Shown: piece after piece, positions 1 through 8,373 of the stretch
Numbering within the stretch: position 1 is the first letter of the stretch
How the letters are laid out: each line of letters begins with the position of its first letter
Source: Ectopseudomonas composti
GTDB taxonomy: Bacteria > Pseudomonadota > Gammaproteobacteria > Pseudomonadales > Pseudomonadaceae
Assembly (NCBI RefSeq): GCF_900115475.1
Contig: NZ_FOWP01000002.1
Location: forward strand, 186,001-250,000
Direction: 5' to 3'
DNA length: 64,000 bases
Program-made: the position numbers and the translations under genes
Notes under the pieces: generated by a model
Databases searched by the model: none
The model's input: only the letters and a program-made list of their open reading frames with translations
Told to the model about the DNA's origin: nothing

Positions 1-620
1 TTGATCATTGGCTCGATGGTGAAGGTCATGCCTTCTTTCAGTTCCATGCCGGTGCCGGCCTTGCCGTAGTGCAGTACCTGCGGCTCCTCGTGGAAGACGG
101 CGCCGATACCATGACCGCAGTATTCTCGGACCACGGAGAAGCCGTTCTTTTCTGCGTGCTTCTGGATCACTTCGCCGATATCGCCCAGGCGAGTGCCGGG
201 TTTGACCAGCTCGATGCCTTTATACATGCACTCCTGGGTGATTATGGCCAGGCGTTCGGCCCACTCGGCGACCTTGCCGACCATGAACATCTTGCTGGTA
301 TCGCCATGGTAGCCGTCCTTGATCACGGTGACGTCGATGTTCAGCACGTCGCCGTCTTTCAGCGGCTTGTCATTGGGAATGCCGTGGCACACCACGTGGT
401 TGATCGAGGTGCAGATCGACTTGGGAAAGCCCTTGTAGTTGAGTGGGGCGGGGATGGCCTGCTGCACGTTGACGATATAGTCATGGCAGATGCGGTCGAT
501 TTCCTCGGTGGTGACACCTGGTTTGACGTGCTCGCCGATCATCTCCAGCACTTCGGCGGCCAGGCGGCCGGCGACGCGCATTTTCTCGATTTCTTCGGCG
601 GATTTGATGGTGACGGTCAT
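1..620 (-). CDS. map: Type I methionine aminopeptidase, partial (3' end outside window)
   Basis: Removes the initiator methionine from nascent proteins in the cytoplasm using a two-metal site. About 206 codons are visible, starting MTVTIKSAEEIEKMR. Four of the five expected metal ligands can be read: Asp in LNIDVTVI, Asp in HGDTSKMF, His in CGHGIG and Glu in FTIEPM. The fifth, near the C-terminus, lies beyond the left edge. The ATG at 618-620 is preceded by a GAGAG-type ribosome site. The gene diverges from rpsB-tsf, its usual neighbours in gammaproteobacteria. Identification is secure; only the truncation limits it. Confidence 0.97.
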   Translation of the reverse strand, partial: MTVTIKSAEEIEKMRVAGRLAAEVLEMIGEHVKPGVTTEEIDRICHDYIVNVQQAIPAPLNYKGFPKSICTSINHVVCHGIPNDKPLKDGDVLNIDVTVIKDGYHGDTSKMFMVGKVAEWAERLAIITQECMYKGIELVKPGTRLGDIGEVIQKHAEKNGFSVVREYCGHGIGAVFHEEPQVLHYGKAGTGMELKEGMTFTIEPMI

Positions 621-770
621 ATCAGGCTCTCGGGTGCACACGGAAAGGGGCTTATCTTAGCAGCTAGAAGTCACAAGCTATAAGCCGCAAGTAGGCAGTA
701 GCTGGTTCGCCTGGCTCTGCTCTAGCTTGGACTGGTAGCTTGTCGCGGCTTTGTGTGGTATAAAACGCGC
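621..770. promoter_or_regulatory. Divergent map / rpsB promoter region
   Basis: This is the non-coding gap between map and the rpsB leader. On the plus strand a TATAAA -10-like hexamer lies at 759-764, followed by a GC-rich discriminator of the kind seen in ribosomal promoters. No good -35 stands at the ideal distance (TTGTCG at 740-745 is too close), so the promoter is inferred. On the minus strand TAAGAT around 654-659 could serve map. The stretch 661-700 contains short AGCTNNNAAGC-like repeats of a type common between Pseudomonas genes. Confidence 0.5.
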
Positions 771-905
771 CGCTTTGAGGGCGTACGTGCCCGAAAGCTT
801 AAACCCACACACGTATCGACACGGTTTCCTGGGTGCCTTTCGACAAGTTCGAGGGTTGGAAGCTGGGATACGTGGAGGCCTAACCCGACTTATCAAGGAA
901 CTATC
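771..905 (+). promoter_or_regulatory. rpsB 5' leader, probable S2 autoregulatory RNA
   Basis: About 135 nt separate the inferred start of transcription from the rpsB ATG. The 3' half contains GGGATACGTGGAGGCCTAAC (863-882), which I recognise as closely matching the E. coli rpsB leader (GGATACGTGGAGGC). In E. coli this leader mediates repression of rpsB-tsf by ribosomal protein S2. The ribosome site AAGGAAC is at 895-901. The autoregulatory role here is inferred from that conservation. Confidence 0.55.
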
Positions 906-1649
906 ATGTCCCAAGTCAATATGCGCGATATGCTGAAGGCCGGTGTGCACTTCGGCCACCAGACCCGTTACTGGAACCCGAAAATGGGCAAGTACATTTT
1001 CGGCGCGCGCAACAAGATTCACATCATCAACCTCGAAAAAACCCTGCCGATGTTCAACGAAGCTCAGGCTTTCGTTGAGAAGCTGGCTGCTGGCAAGAAC
1101 AAGATCCTGTTCGTCGGCACCAAGCGTTCCGCTGGCAAGATCGTTCGCGAAGAAGCTGCTCGTTGCGGCTCGCCGTTCGTGGATCACCGCTGGTTGGGCG
1201 GCATGCTGACCAACTACAAGACCATCCGTGCTTCGATCAAGCGCCTGCGCGATCTGGAAACCCAGTCCCAGGACGGTACTTTCACCAAGCTGACCAAGAA
1301 AGAAGCCCTGATGCGTACCCGTGATCTGGAAAAATTGGATCGCAGCCTGGGTGGTATCAAGGACATGGGCGGCCTGCCGGACGCTCTGTTCGTGATCGAC
1401 GTTGACCACGAGCGCATTGCTATCACCGAAGCCAACAAGCTGGGCATCCCGGTTATCGGCATCGTCGATACCAACAGCAGCCCGGAAGGCGTTGACTACA
1501 TCATCCCGGGTAACGACGACGCCATCCGCGCCATCCAGCTGTACATGGGTGCCATGGCCGACGCCGTGATTCGTGGTCGCAGCAACGCTGGTGGCGCCAC
1601 CGAAGAGTTCATCGAAGAAGCTCCGGCCGCTGAAGCTGCCGAAGGCTAA
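906..1649 (+). CDS. rpsB: 30S ribosomal protein S2
   Basis: Structural protein of the small ribosomal subunit, needed for joining S1 and for mRNA binding. The 247-residue product begins [25 protein letters not shown], the family N-terminus, and has the usual length plus an acidic/Ala-rich tail ([11 protein letters not shown]). The ATG at 906 is chosen because AAGGAAC lies just upstream and homology starts there; an in-frame upstream extension would run through the conserved leader. It is followed by a strong hairpin and then tsf, the universal rpsB-tsf pair. Confidence 0.98.
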   Translation: MSQVNMRDMLKAGVHFGHQTRYWNPKMGKYIFGARNKIHIINLEKTLPMFNEAQAFVEKLAAGKNKILFVGTKRSAGKIVREEAARCGSPFVDHRWLGGMLTNYKTIRASIKRLRDLETQSQDGTFTKLTKKEALMRTRDLEKLDRSLGGIKDMGGLPDALFVIDVDHERIAITEANKLGIPVIGIVDTNSSPEGVDYIIPGNDDAIRAIQLYMGAMADAVIRGRSNAGGATEEFIEEAPAAEAAEG

Positions 1650-1685
1650 GCAGTAACGTCGCTCATATAGCGTTACGTGCTGAGC

Positions 1686-1710
1686 AAAAAGGGGGCTAGG
1701 CCCCCTTTTT
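1686..1710 (+). terminator. Hairpin terminator/attenuator between rpsB and tsf
   Basis: A 10-bp perfect stem (AAAAAGGGGG / CCCCCTTTTT) with a CTAGG loop and a built-in T run. It lies inside the rpsB-tsf operon and probably acts as a partial terminator lowering tsf relative to rpsB, as known in E. coli. No separate tsf promoter is obvious in the 51 bp that follow. Confidence 0.8.
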
Positions 1711-1761
1711 GCCACTCACAGATTTTGATTTGGTTGAAGACCTACCGAGAGGATTTTCAAG

Positions 1762-2625
1762 ATGGCAGAGATTACTGCAGCCCTGGTTAAAGAACTGCGC
1801 GAGCGTACTGGCGAAGGCATGATGGATTGCAAAAAGGCCTTGACCAAGGCTGGCGGCGACATCGAAAAAGCTATCGACGATATGCGTGCATCCGGCGCCA
1901 TCAAGGCCGCCAAAAAGGCTGGCAACGTTGCAGCTGAAGGCGCTATCGCTGTCAAGGCTGACGGTCAGGCCGCAGTCCTTATCGAAGTCAACTCGCAGAC
2001 CGACTTCCTGGCTCTGCAGGACGACTTCAAGAACTTCGTCACCAGCAGTGTGGACAAGGCATTCGCCGACAAGCTGACCGACGTAGCTCCTCTGATCGAA
2101 GCTCAGGAAGCCGAGCGTACCGCCCTGGTTGCCAAAGTAGGCGAAAACGTCAACATCCGCCGCCTGGTGCGCGTTGAGGGTGACGTTGTCGGTTCCTACC
2201 TGCACGGCAACAAGATTGGTGTTGCCGTTGTCCTGAAAGGCGGCGACGTCGAGCTGGCCAAAGACATCGCGATGCACGTTGCTGCAAGCAACCCGGAGTT
2301 CCTGCTGCCAAGCGACGTTTCGGCTGAAGCAATCGAGCGCGAGAAGGCTGTCTTCCTGCAACTGAACGAAGAGAAGCTCAAGGGCAAGCCTGCCGATATC
2401 GCCGAGAAGATGGTGGCTGGCCGTATCTCCAAGTTCCTGGCAGAAGCCAGTCTGGTTGAGCAGGCGTTCGTCAAGAACCCTGAGGTCAAGGTCGGTGAGC
2501 TGGCCAAGAAAGCCGGCGCTGAAATCGTTTCCTTCACTTACTTCAAAGTAGGCGAAGGCATCGAGAAGCCGGTCGACAACTTTGCTGAAGAAGTTGCTGC
2601 CCAGCTGGCCGCCAGCAAGCAGTAA
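1762..2625 (+). CDS. tsf: Elongation factor Ts
   Basis: Guanine-nucleotide exchange factor that regenerates EF-Tu-GTP during translation elongation. The 287-residue protein begins [21 protein letters not shown]. It carries the N-terminal UBA-like domain with the [11 protein letters not shown] signature (residues 17-27) and the TDF motif (Thr80-Asp81-Phe82) that contacts EF-Tu. Length and both core repeats are normal for the gammaproteobacterial family. A GAGAGGA-like ribosome site precedes the ATG. It is co-directional with rpsB and ends at a strong hairpin. Confidence 0.98.
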   Translation: MAEITAALVKELRERTGEGMMDCKKALTKAGGDIEKAIDDMRASGAIKAAKKAGNVAAEGAIAVKADGQAAVLIEVNSQTDFLALQDDFKNFVTSSVDKAFADKLTDVAPLIEAQEAERTALVAKVGENVNIRRLVRVEGDVVGSYLHGNKIGVAVVLKGGDVELAKDIAMHVAASNPEFLLPSDVSAEAIEREKAVFLQLNEEKLKGKPADIAEKMVAGRISKFLAEASLVEQAFVKNPEVKVGELAKKAGAEIVSFTYFKVGEGIEKPVDNFAEEVAAQLAASKQ

Positions 2626-2646
2626 TCGGTTTTTCGGTATGTGCCC

Positions 2647-2682
2647 CAAAGAGGCTGCCCGTTTGCGCGGGCGGCCTCTTTG
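2647..2682 (+). terminator. Terminator-like hairpin after tsf
   Basis: A 15-bp stem with a single T-G wobble: 2647-2661 pairs with 2668-2682 around a 6-nt loop. The terminal CAAAGAGGC / GCCTCTTTG half is perfect. The T run is short (CTCTTTG), so read-through to pyrH is possible. Confidence 0.75.
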
Positions 2683-2813
2683 CCGAATAAGGGGTGACGA
2701 ATAAAGTATCGGTCGTTTCAACGAACGGCCGTTGGCGCTGTCGAAGTGCCGAATAATTGCAGCGCTCAAAGGCGTTGCTGACGAATTTCATATCGCCGCA
2801 GGAGAGACTTGCA

Positions 2814-3557
2814 ATGGCTCAGCAGACGACTGGTCGCCAACCTCGCTACAAACGCATTCTGCTCAAACTTAGCGGCGAGGCCCTGATGGGCTCGGAAGAT
2901 TTCGGCATCGATCCCAAGGTGCTCGATCGCATGGCGCTGGAAGTCGGCCAACTGGTCGGCATCGGCGTGCAGGTCGGCCTGGTGATCGGTGGCGGCAACC
3001 TGTTCCGCGGTGCGGCCCTGTCCGCTGCGGGCATGGATCGAGTGACCGGCGACCACATGGGTATGCTGGCAACGGTGATGAACGCCCTGGCCATGCGTGA
3101 CGCGTTGGAGCGCTCGAACATCCCGGCCATCGTCATGTCGGCGATCTCCATGGTCGGCGTCACCGACCATTACGACCGCCGCAAGGCCTTGCGCCATCTT
3201 AAAACCGGTGAGGTGGTGATCTTCGCCGCTGGCACCGGCAACCCCTTCTTTACCACCGATTCGGCCGCTTGCCTGCGTGCCATCGAAATCGATGCCGACG
3301 TGGTACTGAAGGCGACCAAGGTCGATGGCGTGTACACTGCCGACCCGTTCAAAGACCCGCACGCCGAGAAATTCGAGCGCCTGACCTATGACGAGGTGCT
3401 TGATCGCAAGCTGGGTGTGATGGACCTGACGGCCATCTGCCTGTGCCGTGACCACAACATGCCGCTGCGGGTCTTCAACATGAACAAGCCCGGTGCCCTG
3501 CTGAACGTTGTAGTAGGTGGCGCTGAAGGAACTCTGATCGAGGAGGATGCACAATGA
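2814..3557 (+). CDS. pyrH: Uridylate kinase (UMP kinase)
   Basis: Hexameric bacterial UMP kinase of the amino-acid kinase fold; phosphorylates UMP to UDP in pyrimidine nucleotide synthesis. The 247-residue protein shows the N-terminal KLSGEALMG phosphate-binding segment and the GGGNLFRG motif. [20 protein letters not shown], the conserved core helix, is also present. The start at 2814 follows the ribosome site GCAGGAGAG at 2798-2806; longer in-frame starts lack one. It overlaps frr by 4 bases (ATGA), so the two are translationally coupled. Confidence 0.97.
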   Translation: MAQQTTGRQPRYKRILLKLSGEALMGSEDFGIDPKVLDRMALEVGQLVGIGVQVGLVIGGGNLFRGAALSAAGMDRVTGDHMGMLATVMNALAMRDALERSNIPAIVMSAISMVGVTDHYDRRKALRHLKTGEVVIFAAGTGNPFFTTDSAACLRAIEIDADVVLKATKVDGVYTADPFKDPHAEKFERLTYDEVLDRKLGVMDLTAICLCRDHNMPLRVFNMNKPGALLNVVVGGAEGTLIEEDAQ

Positions 3558-4111
3558 TCAACGACATCAAGAAAGACGCTCAGGAACGCATGAGCAAGTC
3601 CCTGGAATCGCTGGGTCGTAACCTGGCCTCCATTCGAACCGGTCGTGCCCATCCGAGCATTCTCGACAGCATTAAGGTACCGGCCTGGGGCAGCGACATG
3701 CCGCTGAATCAGGTGGCTGCAATCACCGTCGAAGATGCGCGCACCCTGAAGATCGTCGCGCATGACAAGACCCTCGGTGCTGCCATCGAGAAGGCTATCC
3801 TGACCTCCGATCTGGGCCTGAACCCGAGCAGCGCCGGTACCACCATCCGTGTGCCGATGCCGGCTCTGACCGAGGAAACCCGCAAGGGCTACACCAAGCA
3901 GGCCCGCGGTGTTGCCGAAGACGCCAAGGTCGCTGTGCGCAACGTGCGTCGCGATGCCCTGGCCGAGCTGAAGAAGCTGTCCAAGGCCAAGGAAATCAGC
4001 GAAGACGAAGAGCGTCGCGCCGCTGACGAGCTGCAGAAGATCACCGACAAGTTCATTGGTGATGTCGACAAGGCGCTCGAGGTCAAAGAAGCGGACCTGA
4101 TGGCCGTTTGA
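3554..4111 (+). CDS. frr: Ribosome recycling factor
   Basis: Splits post-termination ribosomes together with EF-G. The 185-residue product has the family length and the conserved N-terminal helix ([16 protein letters not shown]). The hinge region [13 protein letters not shown] and the C-terminal helix ending [10 protein letters not shown] are also present. The ATG overlaps the pyrH stop codon. The stop precedes uppS by 17 nt. Position in rpsB-tsf-pyrH-frr-uppS is the standard order in this class. Confidence 0.98.
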   Translation: MINDIKKDAQERMSKSLESLGRNLASIRTGRAHPSILDSIKVPAWGSDMPLNQVAAITVEDARTLKIVAHDKTLGAAIEKAILTSDLGLNPSSAGTTIRVPMPALTEETRKGYTKQARGVAEDAKVAVRNVRRDALAELKKLSKAKEISEDEERRAADELQKITDKFIGDVDKALEVKEADLMAV

Positions 4112-4128
4112 CGGCTGGACGCCCATAC

Positions 4129-4875
4129 ATGGACAAGAACAAGCAGGGGGCGGTGCCGCGGCATGTCGCCATCATCATGGATGGCAACAACCGATGGGCG
4201 AAGAAACGCCTGTTGCCAGGTGTGGCTGGGCACAAGGCTGGGGTCGATGCGGTTCGCGCGGTGATCGAGGTCTGTGCCGAGTCGGGCGTCGAGGTGCTGA
4301 CCCTGTTCGCCTTCTCCAGTGAGAACTGGCAGCGGCCGGCCGAGGAAGTCGGCGCACTGATGGAGTTGTTCCTGGGGGCGCTGCGTCGTGAGGCCAAGCG
4401 CCTGCTGGATAACGACATCAGCCTGCGCATCATCGGGGATCGTTCGCGATTCCATCCCGAGTTGCAGGCGGCGATGCGTGAGGCTGAGTTGTTGACTGCC
4501 GGCAATCGCCGTTTCACCCTGCAGATCGCCGCCAATTATGGCGGTCAGTGGGATATCGCCCAGGCCGCTCAGCGTCTGGCGCGTGAGGTGCAGGCCGGCC
4601 ATCTGCAGCCTGAAGACATCACCCCTGAGTTGATTCAGGGCTGTCTGGCTACCGGTGATCTGCCGTTGCCCGACCTGTGCATTCGCACCGGGGGCGAGCA
4701 CCGCATCAGCAACTTCCTCCTCTGGCAGCTCGCTTACAGCGAACTGTACTTTTCCGACCTCTATTGGCCGGACTTCAAGCACGAGGCCATGCGCAAGGCG
4801 CTGGCCGATTTCGCTACCCGCCAGCGTCGCTTCGGCAAGACCAGCGAGCAGGTGGAAGCTGAGGCGCGCCCTTAA
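4129..4875 (+). CDS. uppS: Undecaprenyl diphosphate synthase (cis-prenyltransferase)
   Basis: Condenses eight isopentenyl diphosphates onto farnesyl diphosphate to make C55-PP, the lipid carrier for peptidoglycan and O-antigen. The 248-residue protein has the MDGNNRWAKKR motif with catalytic Asp18, the SSENW substrate motif and the C-terminal RTGGEHRISNFLLWQ signature. The ATG at 4129 matches homologues; a TTG at 4108 overlapping the frr stop would add seven residues and is less likely. The ribosome site is weak (GGACG), suggesting coupling to frr. cdsA starts within its stop codon (TAATG). Confidence 0.96.
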   Translation: MDKNKQGAVPRHVAIIMDGNNRWAKKRLLPGVAGHKAGVDAVRAVIEVCAESGVEVLTLFAFSSENWQRPAEEVGALMELFLGALRREAKRLLDNDISLRIIGDRSRFHPELQAAMREAELLTAGNRRFTLQIAANYGGQWDIAQAAQRLAREVQAGHLQPEDITPELIQGCLATGDLPLPDLCIRTGGEHRISNFLLWQLAYSELYFSDLYWPDFKHEAMRKALADFATRQRRFGKTSEQVEAEARP

Positions 4876-5690
4876 TGCTCAAACAACGAATCATCACGGC
4901 GTTGGTGCTGTTGCCCATCGCCCTGTGTGGGTTTTTCCTGCTCGATGGCGGCGCCTTTGCCCTGTTCATTGGTGCGGTGGTGACGCTGGGGGCCTGGGAA
5001 TGGGCGCGTCTGGCTGGGTTCGAGGCACAGTCTCTGCGTGTGACCTATGCAGTCGCGGTGGCCGTGCTGCTGGGGGCGCTGTACATGGTTCCAGCCGTCG
5101 CGCCATTACTGTTGGCGGTGGCGGTGCTGTGGTGGCTGGCGGCGACCGCGCTGGTGATTACCTATCCCGATAGCAGTCGATTCTGGGGCGGCGTTGCCGG
5201 GCGTTTATTGATCGGTTTGTTGATTCTGCTGCCGGCGTGGCAGGGATTGGTCCTGCTCAAGCAGTGGCCGCAGGCCAATGCGCTGATCATTGCGGTGATG
5301 GTGTTGGTCTGGGGGGCGGATATCGGTGCCTATTTCTCTGGCAAGACTTTCGGCAAGCGCAAGTTGGCGCCCAAGGTCAGCCCGGGCAAGAGCTGGGAGG
5401 GGCTGTATGGCGGTCTCGCTGCCAGCCTGCTGATCACGCTTGTGGTCGGTCTGCAGCAGGGCTGGTCCGTTAGTGGATTATTGCTGGCGTTGGCAGGCGC
5501 TGCGCTGGTGGTGCTGATTTCGGTGGTTGGCGATCTGACCGAGAGCATGTTCAAGCGTCAGTCGGGCATCAAGGACAGCAGCAATCTGCTGCCGGGGCAT
5601 GGTGGTGTGCTGGATCGCATCGACAGCCTGACGGCGGCCATTCCGCTGTTTGCTGCATTGCTCTGGCTGGCTGGCTGGGGCTCGCTGTGA
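4875..5690 (+). CDS. cdsA: Phosphatidate cytidylyltransferase (CDP-diglyceride synthase)
   Basis: Makes CDP-diacylglycerol from phosphatidic acid and CTP in the inner membrane, the branch point for all phospholipids. The 271-residue protein is highly hydrophobic with about eight membrane segments. It carries the C-terminal CDS signature: [19 protein letters not shown] followed by LDRIDS. The start overlaps the uppS stop by one base, and its own stop overlaps the dxr GTG. Length is typical. Confidence 0.97.
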   Translation: MLKQRIITALVLLPIALCGFFLLDGGAFALFIGAVVTLGAWEWARLAGFEAQSLRVTYAVAVAVLLGALYMVPAVAPLLLAVAVLWWLAATALVITYPDSSRFWGGVAGRLLIGLLILLPAWQGLVLLKQWPQANALIIAVMVLVWGADIGAYFSGKTFGKRKLAPKVSPGKSWEGLYGGLAASLLITLVVGLQQGWSVSGLLLALAGAALVVLISVVGDLTESMFKRQSGIKDSSNLLPGHGGVLDRIDSLTAAIPLFAALLWLAGWGSL

Positions 5691-6871
5691 GCGCCGTGCA
5701 GCAGGTCACGGTGCTGGGGGCGACCGGCTCCATCGGCCTCAGCACGCTGGATGTGATCGCGCGTCACCCCGAGCGTTACAGCGTATTCGCGCTGACTGGC
5801 TTCTCGCGTTTGGCGGAGCTGCAGGTGCTGTGTGTGCAACATCGGCCGCGTTTTGCGGTGGTGCCTGATGACGCTTCAGCGCTCGAACTGCAGAGCAATT
5901 TGCGTGCGGTCGGGCTGGCGACCGAAGTGCTGGTCGGCGAAGCTGGGTTGTGCGCGGTATCTGCTGATGCGGCTGTCGATTGTGTGATGGCGGCAATCGT
6001 CGGTGCGGCAGGCCTCAGGCCGACGCTGGCGGCCGTGCAGGCTGGCAAGAAGGTGCTGCTGGCCAACAAGGAGGCGCTGGTGATGTCCGGCGCCCTGTTC
6101 ATGCAGGCGGTCAAGCTGAGTGGTGCGGTGCTGCTGCCCGTCGACAGTGAGCACAACGCTATTTTTCAGTGCCTGCCGGGGGACTATGCGCGAGGTCTGC
6201 AGGCGGTCGGTGTTCGCCGTGTGCTGCTGACAGCCTCTGGTGGGCCTTTTCGCGAGACGCCGTTGGTCGAGTTGGAACATGTCTCACCGGAGCAGGCTTG
6301 TGCGCATCCGAACTGGTCGATGGGGCGCAAGATTTCCGTCGACTCGGCCAGCATGATGAACAAGGGGCTCGAATCGATCGAGGCCTGCTGGCTGTTCGAT
6401 GCCCGTCCCGAGCAGGTCGAGGTGGTCATTCATCGGCAGAGCGTTATTCATTCGCTCGTCGATTACATCGACGGCTCGGTGCTGGCCCAGTTGGGCAACC
6501 CGGATATGCGTACGCCCATCGCCAATGCCCTGGCCTGGCCGGAACGTATCGATTCGGGGGTGTCGCCTCTGGATCTGTTTGCCGTCGGTCGTCTGGATTT
6601 CGAGCGTCCTGACGAGCAGCGTTTCCCCTGCTTGCGCCTGGCCCGTGAGGCTGCGCAGGTTGGCGGCAGTGCGCCAGCGATGCTCAACGCCGCCAACGAA
6701 GTGGCGGTCGAGGCGTTTCTGCAGCGGCGCATCCGTTTCACTGATATCGCGCGTATGATTGAGTCGGTGTTGAACGCCCAGCCGGTGCAGGCTGTCGAAG
6801 CGCTCGATGCGGTGTTCGAAGCCGATGCGCGTGCGCGTGAACTGGCAGGGCAATGGCTCGCGAGTCGTTGA
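5687..6871 (+). CDS. dxr: 1-deoxy-D-xylulose 5-phosphate reductoisomerase
   Basis: First committed step of the MEP isoprenoid pathway: rearranges and reduces DXP to MEP with NADPH and a divalent metal. The 394-residue protein has the Rossmann motif GATGSIG (11-17), the metal-site segment [11 protein letters not shown] and the NKGLESIEA motif. The start is GTG at 5687, overlapping the cdsA stop (GTGA), which homologous N-termini support. Two later pathway genes, ispD and ispF, lie further right in this window; the product pool feeds uppS upstream. Confidence 0.97.
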   Translation: MSAVQQVTVLGATGSIGLSTLDVIARHPERYSVFALTGFSRLAELQVLCVQHRPRFAVVPDDASALELQSNLRAVGLATEVLVGEAGLCAVSADAAVDCVMAAIVGAAGLRPTLAAVQAGKKVLLANKEALVMSGALFMQAVKLSGAVLLPVDSEHNAIFQCLPGDYARGLQAVGVRRVLLTASGGPFRETPLVELEHVSPEQACAHPNWSMGRKISVDSASMMNKGLESIEACWLFDARPEQVEVVIHRQSVIHSLVDYIDGSVLAQLGNPDMRTPIANALAWPERIDSGVSPLDLFAVGRLDFERPDEQRFPCLRLAREAAQVGGSAPAMLNAANEVAVEAFLQRRIRFTDIARMIESVLNAQPVQAVEALDAVFEADARARELAGQWLASR

Positions 6872-6934
6872 TAAGGCCAGTGCGGGTCTGGCGTGCATCA
6901 GAATTTGAACGGCCCCTAAGGCTGGAGAAGTGAA

Positions 6935-8287
6935 ATGAGTGGGTTGTACATGCTGGTTGGCACCCTGATTGCCTTGGGTGTCCTGGTCACCTTTCACGAG
7001 TACGGACACTTCTGGGTGGCTCGCCGCTGCGGCGTCAAGGTTCTGCGTTTTTCCGTTGGTTTCGGCACGCCACTGGTGCGTTGGCACGACCGTCATGGCA
7101 CCGAATTCGTGGTAGCTGCCATTCCTTTGGGTGGCTACGTCAAGATGCTCGATGAGCGCGAGGGTGATGTTCCACCCGAACTCGTCGAGCAGTCCTTCAA
7201 TCGCAAGAGCGTGCGTCAGCGCATCGCCATCGTGGCCGCAGGGCCTCTGGCCAATTTCCTGCTGGCGCTGCTGTTCTTCTGGTTCGTCGCCATGCTCGGC
7301 AGCCAGCAGGTGCGCCCTGTGATTGGCGCTGTGCAGCCGGACAGCCTGGCGGAAGTGGCTGGGCTGCGTGCCGGGCAGGAAATTGCGGCAGTCAACGGCG
7401 AGGCCACCAGTGGCTGGTCGGCGGTCAACTTGCAGTTGGTAAGGCGTCTGGGTGAGAGCGGCACGCTCGATTTGCGCGTGCTCGAGCCGGGCTCCACCGT
7501 CGAGACGTCCAAGCAGGTGCAGTTGAACAACTGGTTGCGCGGTGTCGATGAGCCGGATCCGATCGGTTCGCTGGGTATTCGTCCTTGGCGCCCGGTGCTG
7601 GAGCCGGTGCTGGCTGAAGTCGATTCCAAGGGGCCAGCCTATGCCGCTGGACTGCTGGCTGGGGATCGCTTGCTGGCGCTTGATGGTGAGCCCCTGGCTG
7701 ACTGGCAGGATCTGGTCGACCGCGTACGGGCCTTGCCTGGAGAAGCGATCACGCTGCGCTTCGAACGCGCAGGGCAGGAGCAGGATGTACAGCTGACGTT
7801 GGCGTCACGCGGTGAGGGGGCTGATCGCAGTGGCTACCTGGGTGCGGGCGTGCAGGGCGTCGAGTGGCCGCCAGAAATGCTGCGCGAGGTACGCTACGGG
7901 CCGCTCGAGGGTATCGCCGAAGGCATGCGTCAGACTTGGGCGATGAGTGTGTTGACCCTCGATTCGCTGAAGAAAATGCTGTTCGGAGAGCTCTCGGTAA
8001 AAAACTTGAGTGGGCCGATAACCATTGCTAAAGTGGCGGGCGCTTCAGCTGAGTCAGGGCTGGGGGATTTCCTGAAATTCCTTGCATATCTGAGTATTAG
8101 CCTGGGGGTTCTCAATCTGCTGCCCATTCCTGTACTGGATGGTGGGCATCTGCTGTTTTATCTGGTCGAGTGGGTGCGTGGTCGCCCCTTGTCTGAGCGG
8201 GTTCAGGGTTGGGGGATGCAGATCGGCATCAGTCTGGTCATCGGGGTCATGTTGCTTGCCCTGGTCAACGACCTCAGCCGCCTGTGA
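6935..8287 (+). CDS. rseP: Site-2 protease RseP
   Basis: Inner-membrane zinc protease that cleaves an anti-sigma factor within the membrane, releasing the envelope-stress sigma factor (AlgU/RpoE in Pseudomonas). The 450-residue protein has HEYGH (His21, Glu22, His25) in the first membrane segment. Two periplasmic PDZ domains follow (about 115-200 and 210-290), then the LDGGHLLF motif supplying the third zinc ligand in a late helix. It sits directly before bamA, the porin-folding machine whose failure triggers this response. Confidence 0.97.
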   Translation: MSGLYMLVGTLIALGVLVTFHEYGHFWVARRCGVKVLRFSVGFGTPLVRWHDRHGTEFVVAAIPLGGYVKMLDEREGDVPPELVEQSFNRKSVRQRIAIVAAGPLANFLLALLFFWFVAMLGSQQVRPVIGAVQPDSLAEVAGLRAGQEIAAVNGEATSGWSAVNLQLVRRLGESGTLDLRVLEPGSTVETSKQVQLNNWLRGVDEPDPIGSLGIRPWRPVLEPVLAEVDSKGPAYAAGLLAGDRLLALDGEPLADWQDLVDRVRALPGEAITLRFERAGQEQDVQLTLASRGEGADRSGYLGAGVQGVEWPPEMLREVRYGPLEGIAEGMRQTWAMSVLTLDSLKKMLFGELSVKNLSGPITIAKVAGASAESGLGDFLKFLAYLSISLGVLNLLPIPVLDGGHLLFYLVEWVRGRPLSERVQGWGMQIGISLVIGVMLLALVNDLSRL

Positions 8288-8373
8288 GCATTGCTGAATC
8301 GCGTTCTTGAGATTTAAAAGAAGTGTCGCCTAAGCGGCAGTTTTTATCGTCAGTTGGAATAAGAAAGGACTTC

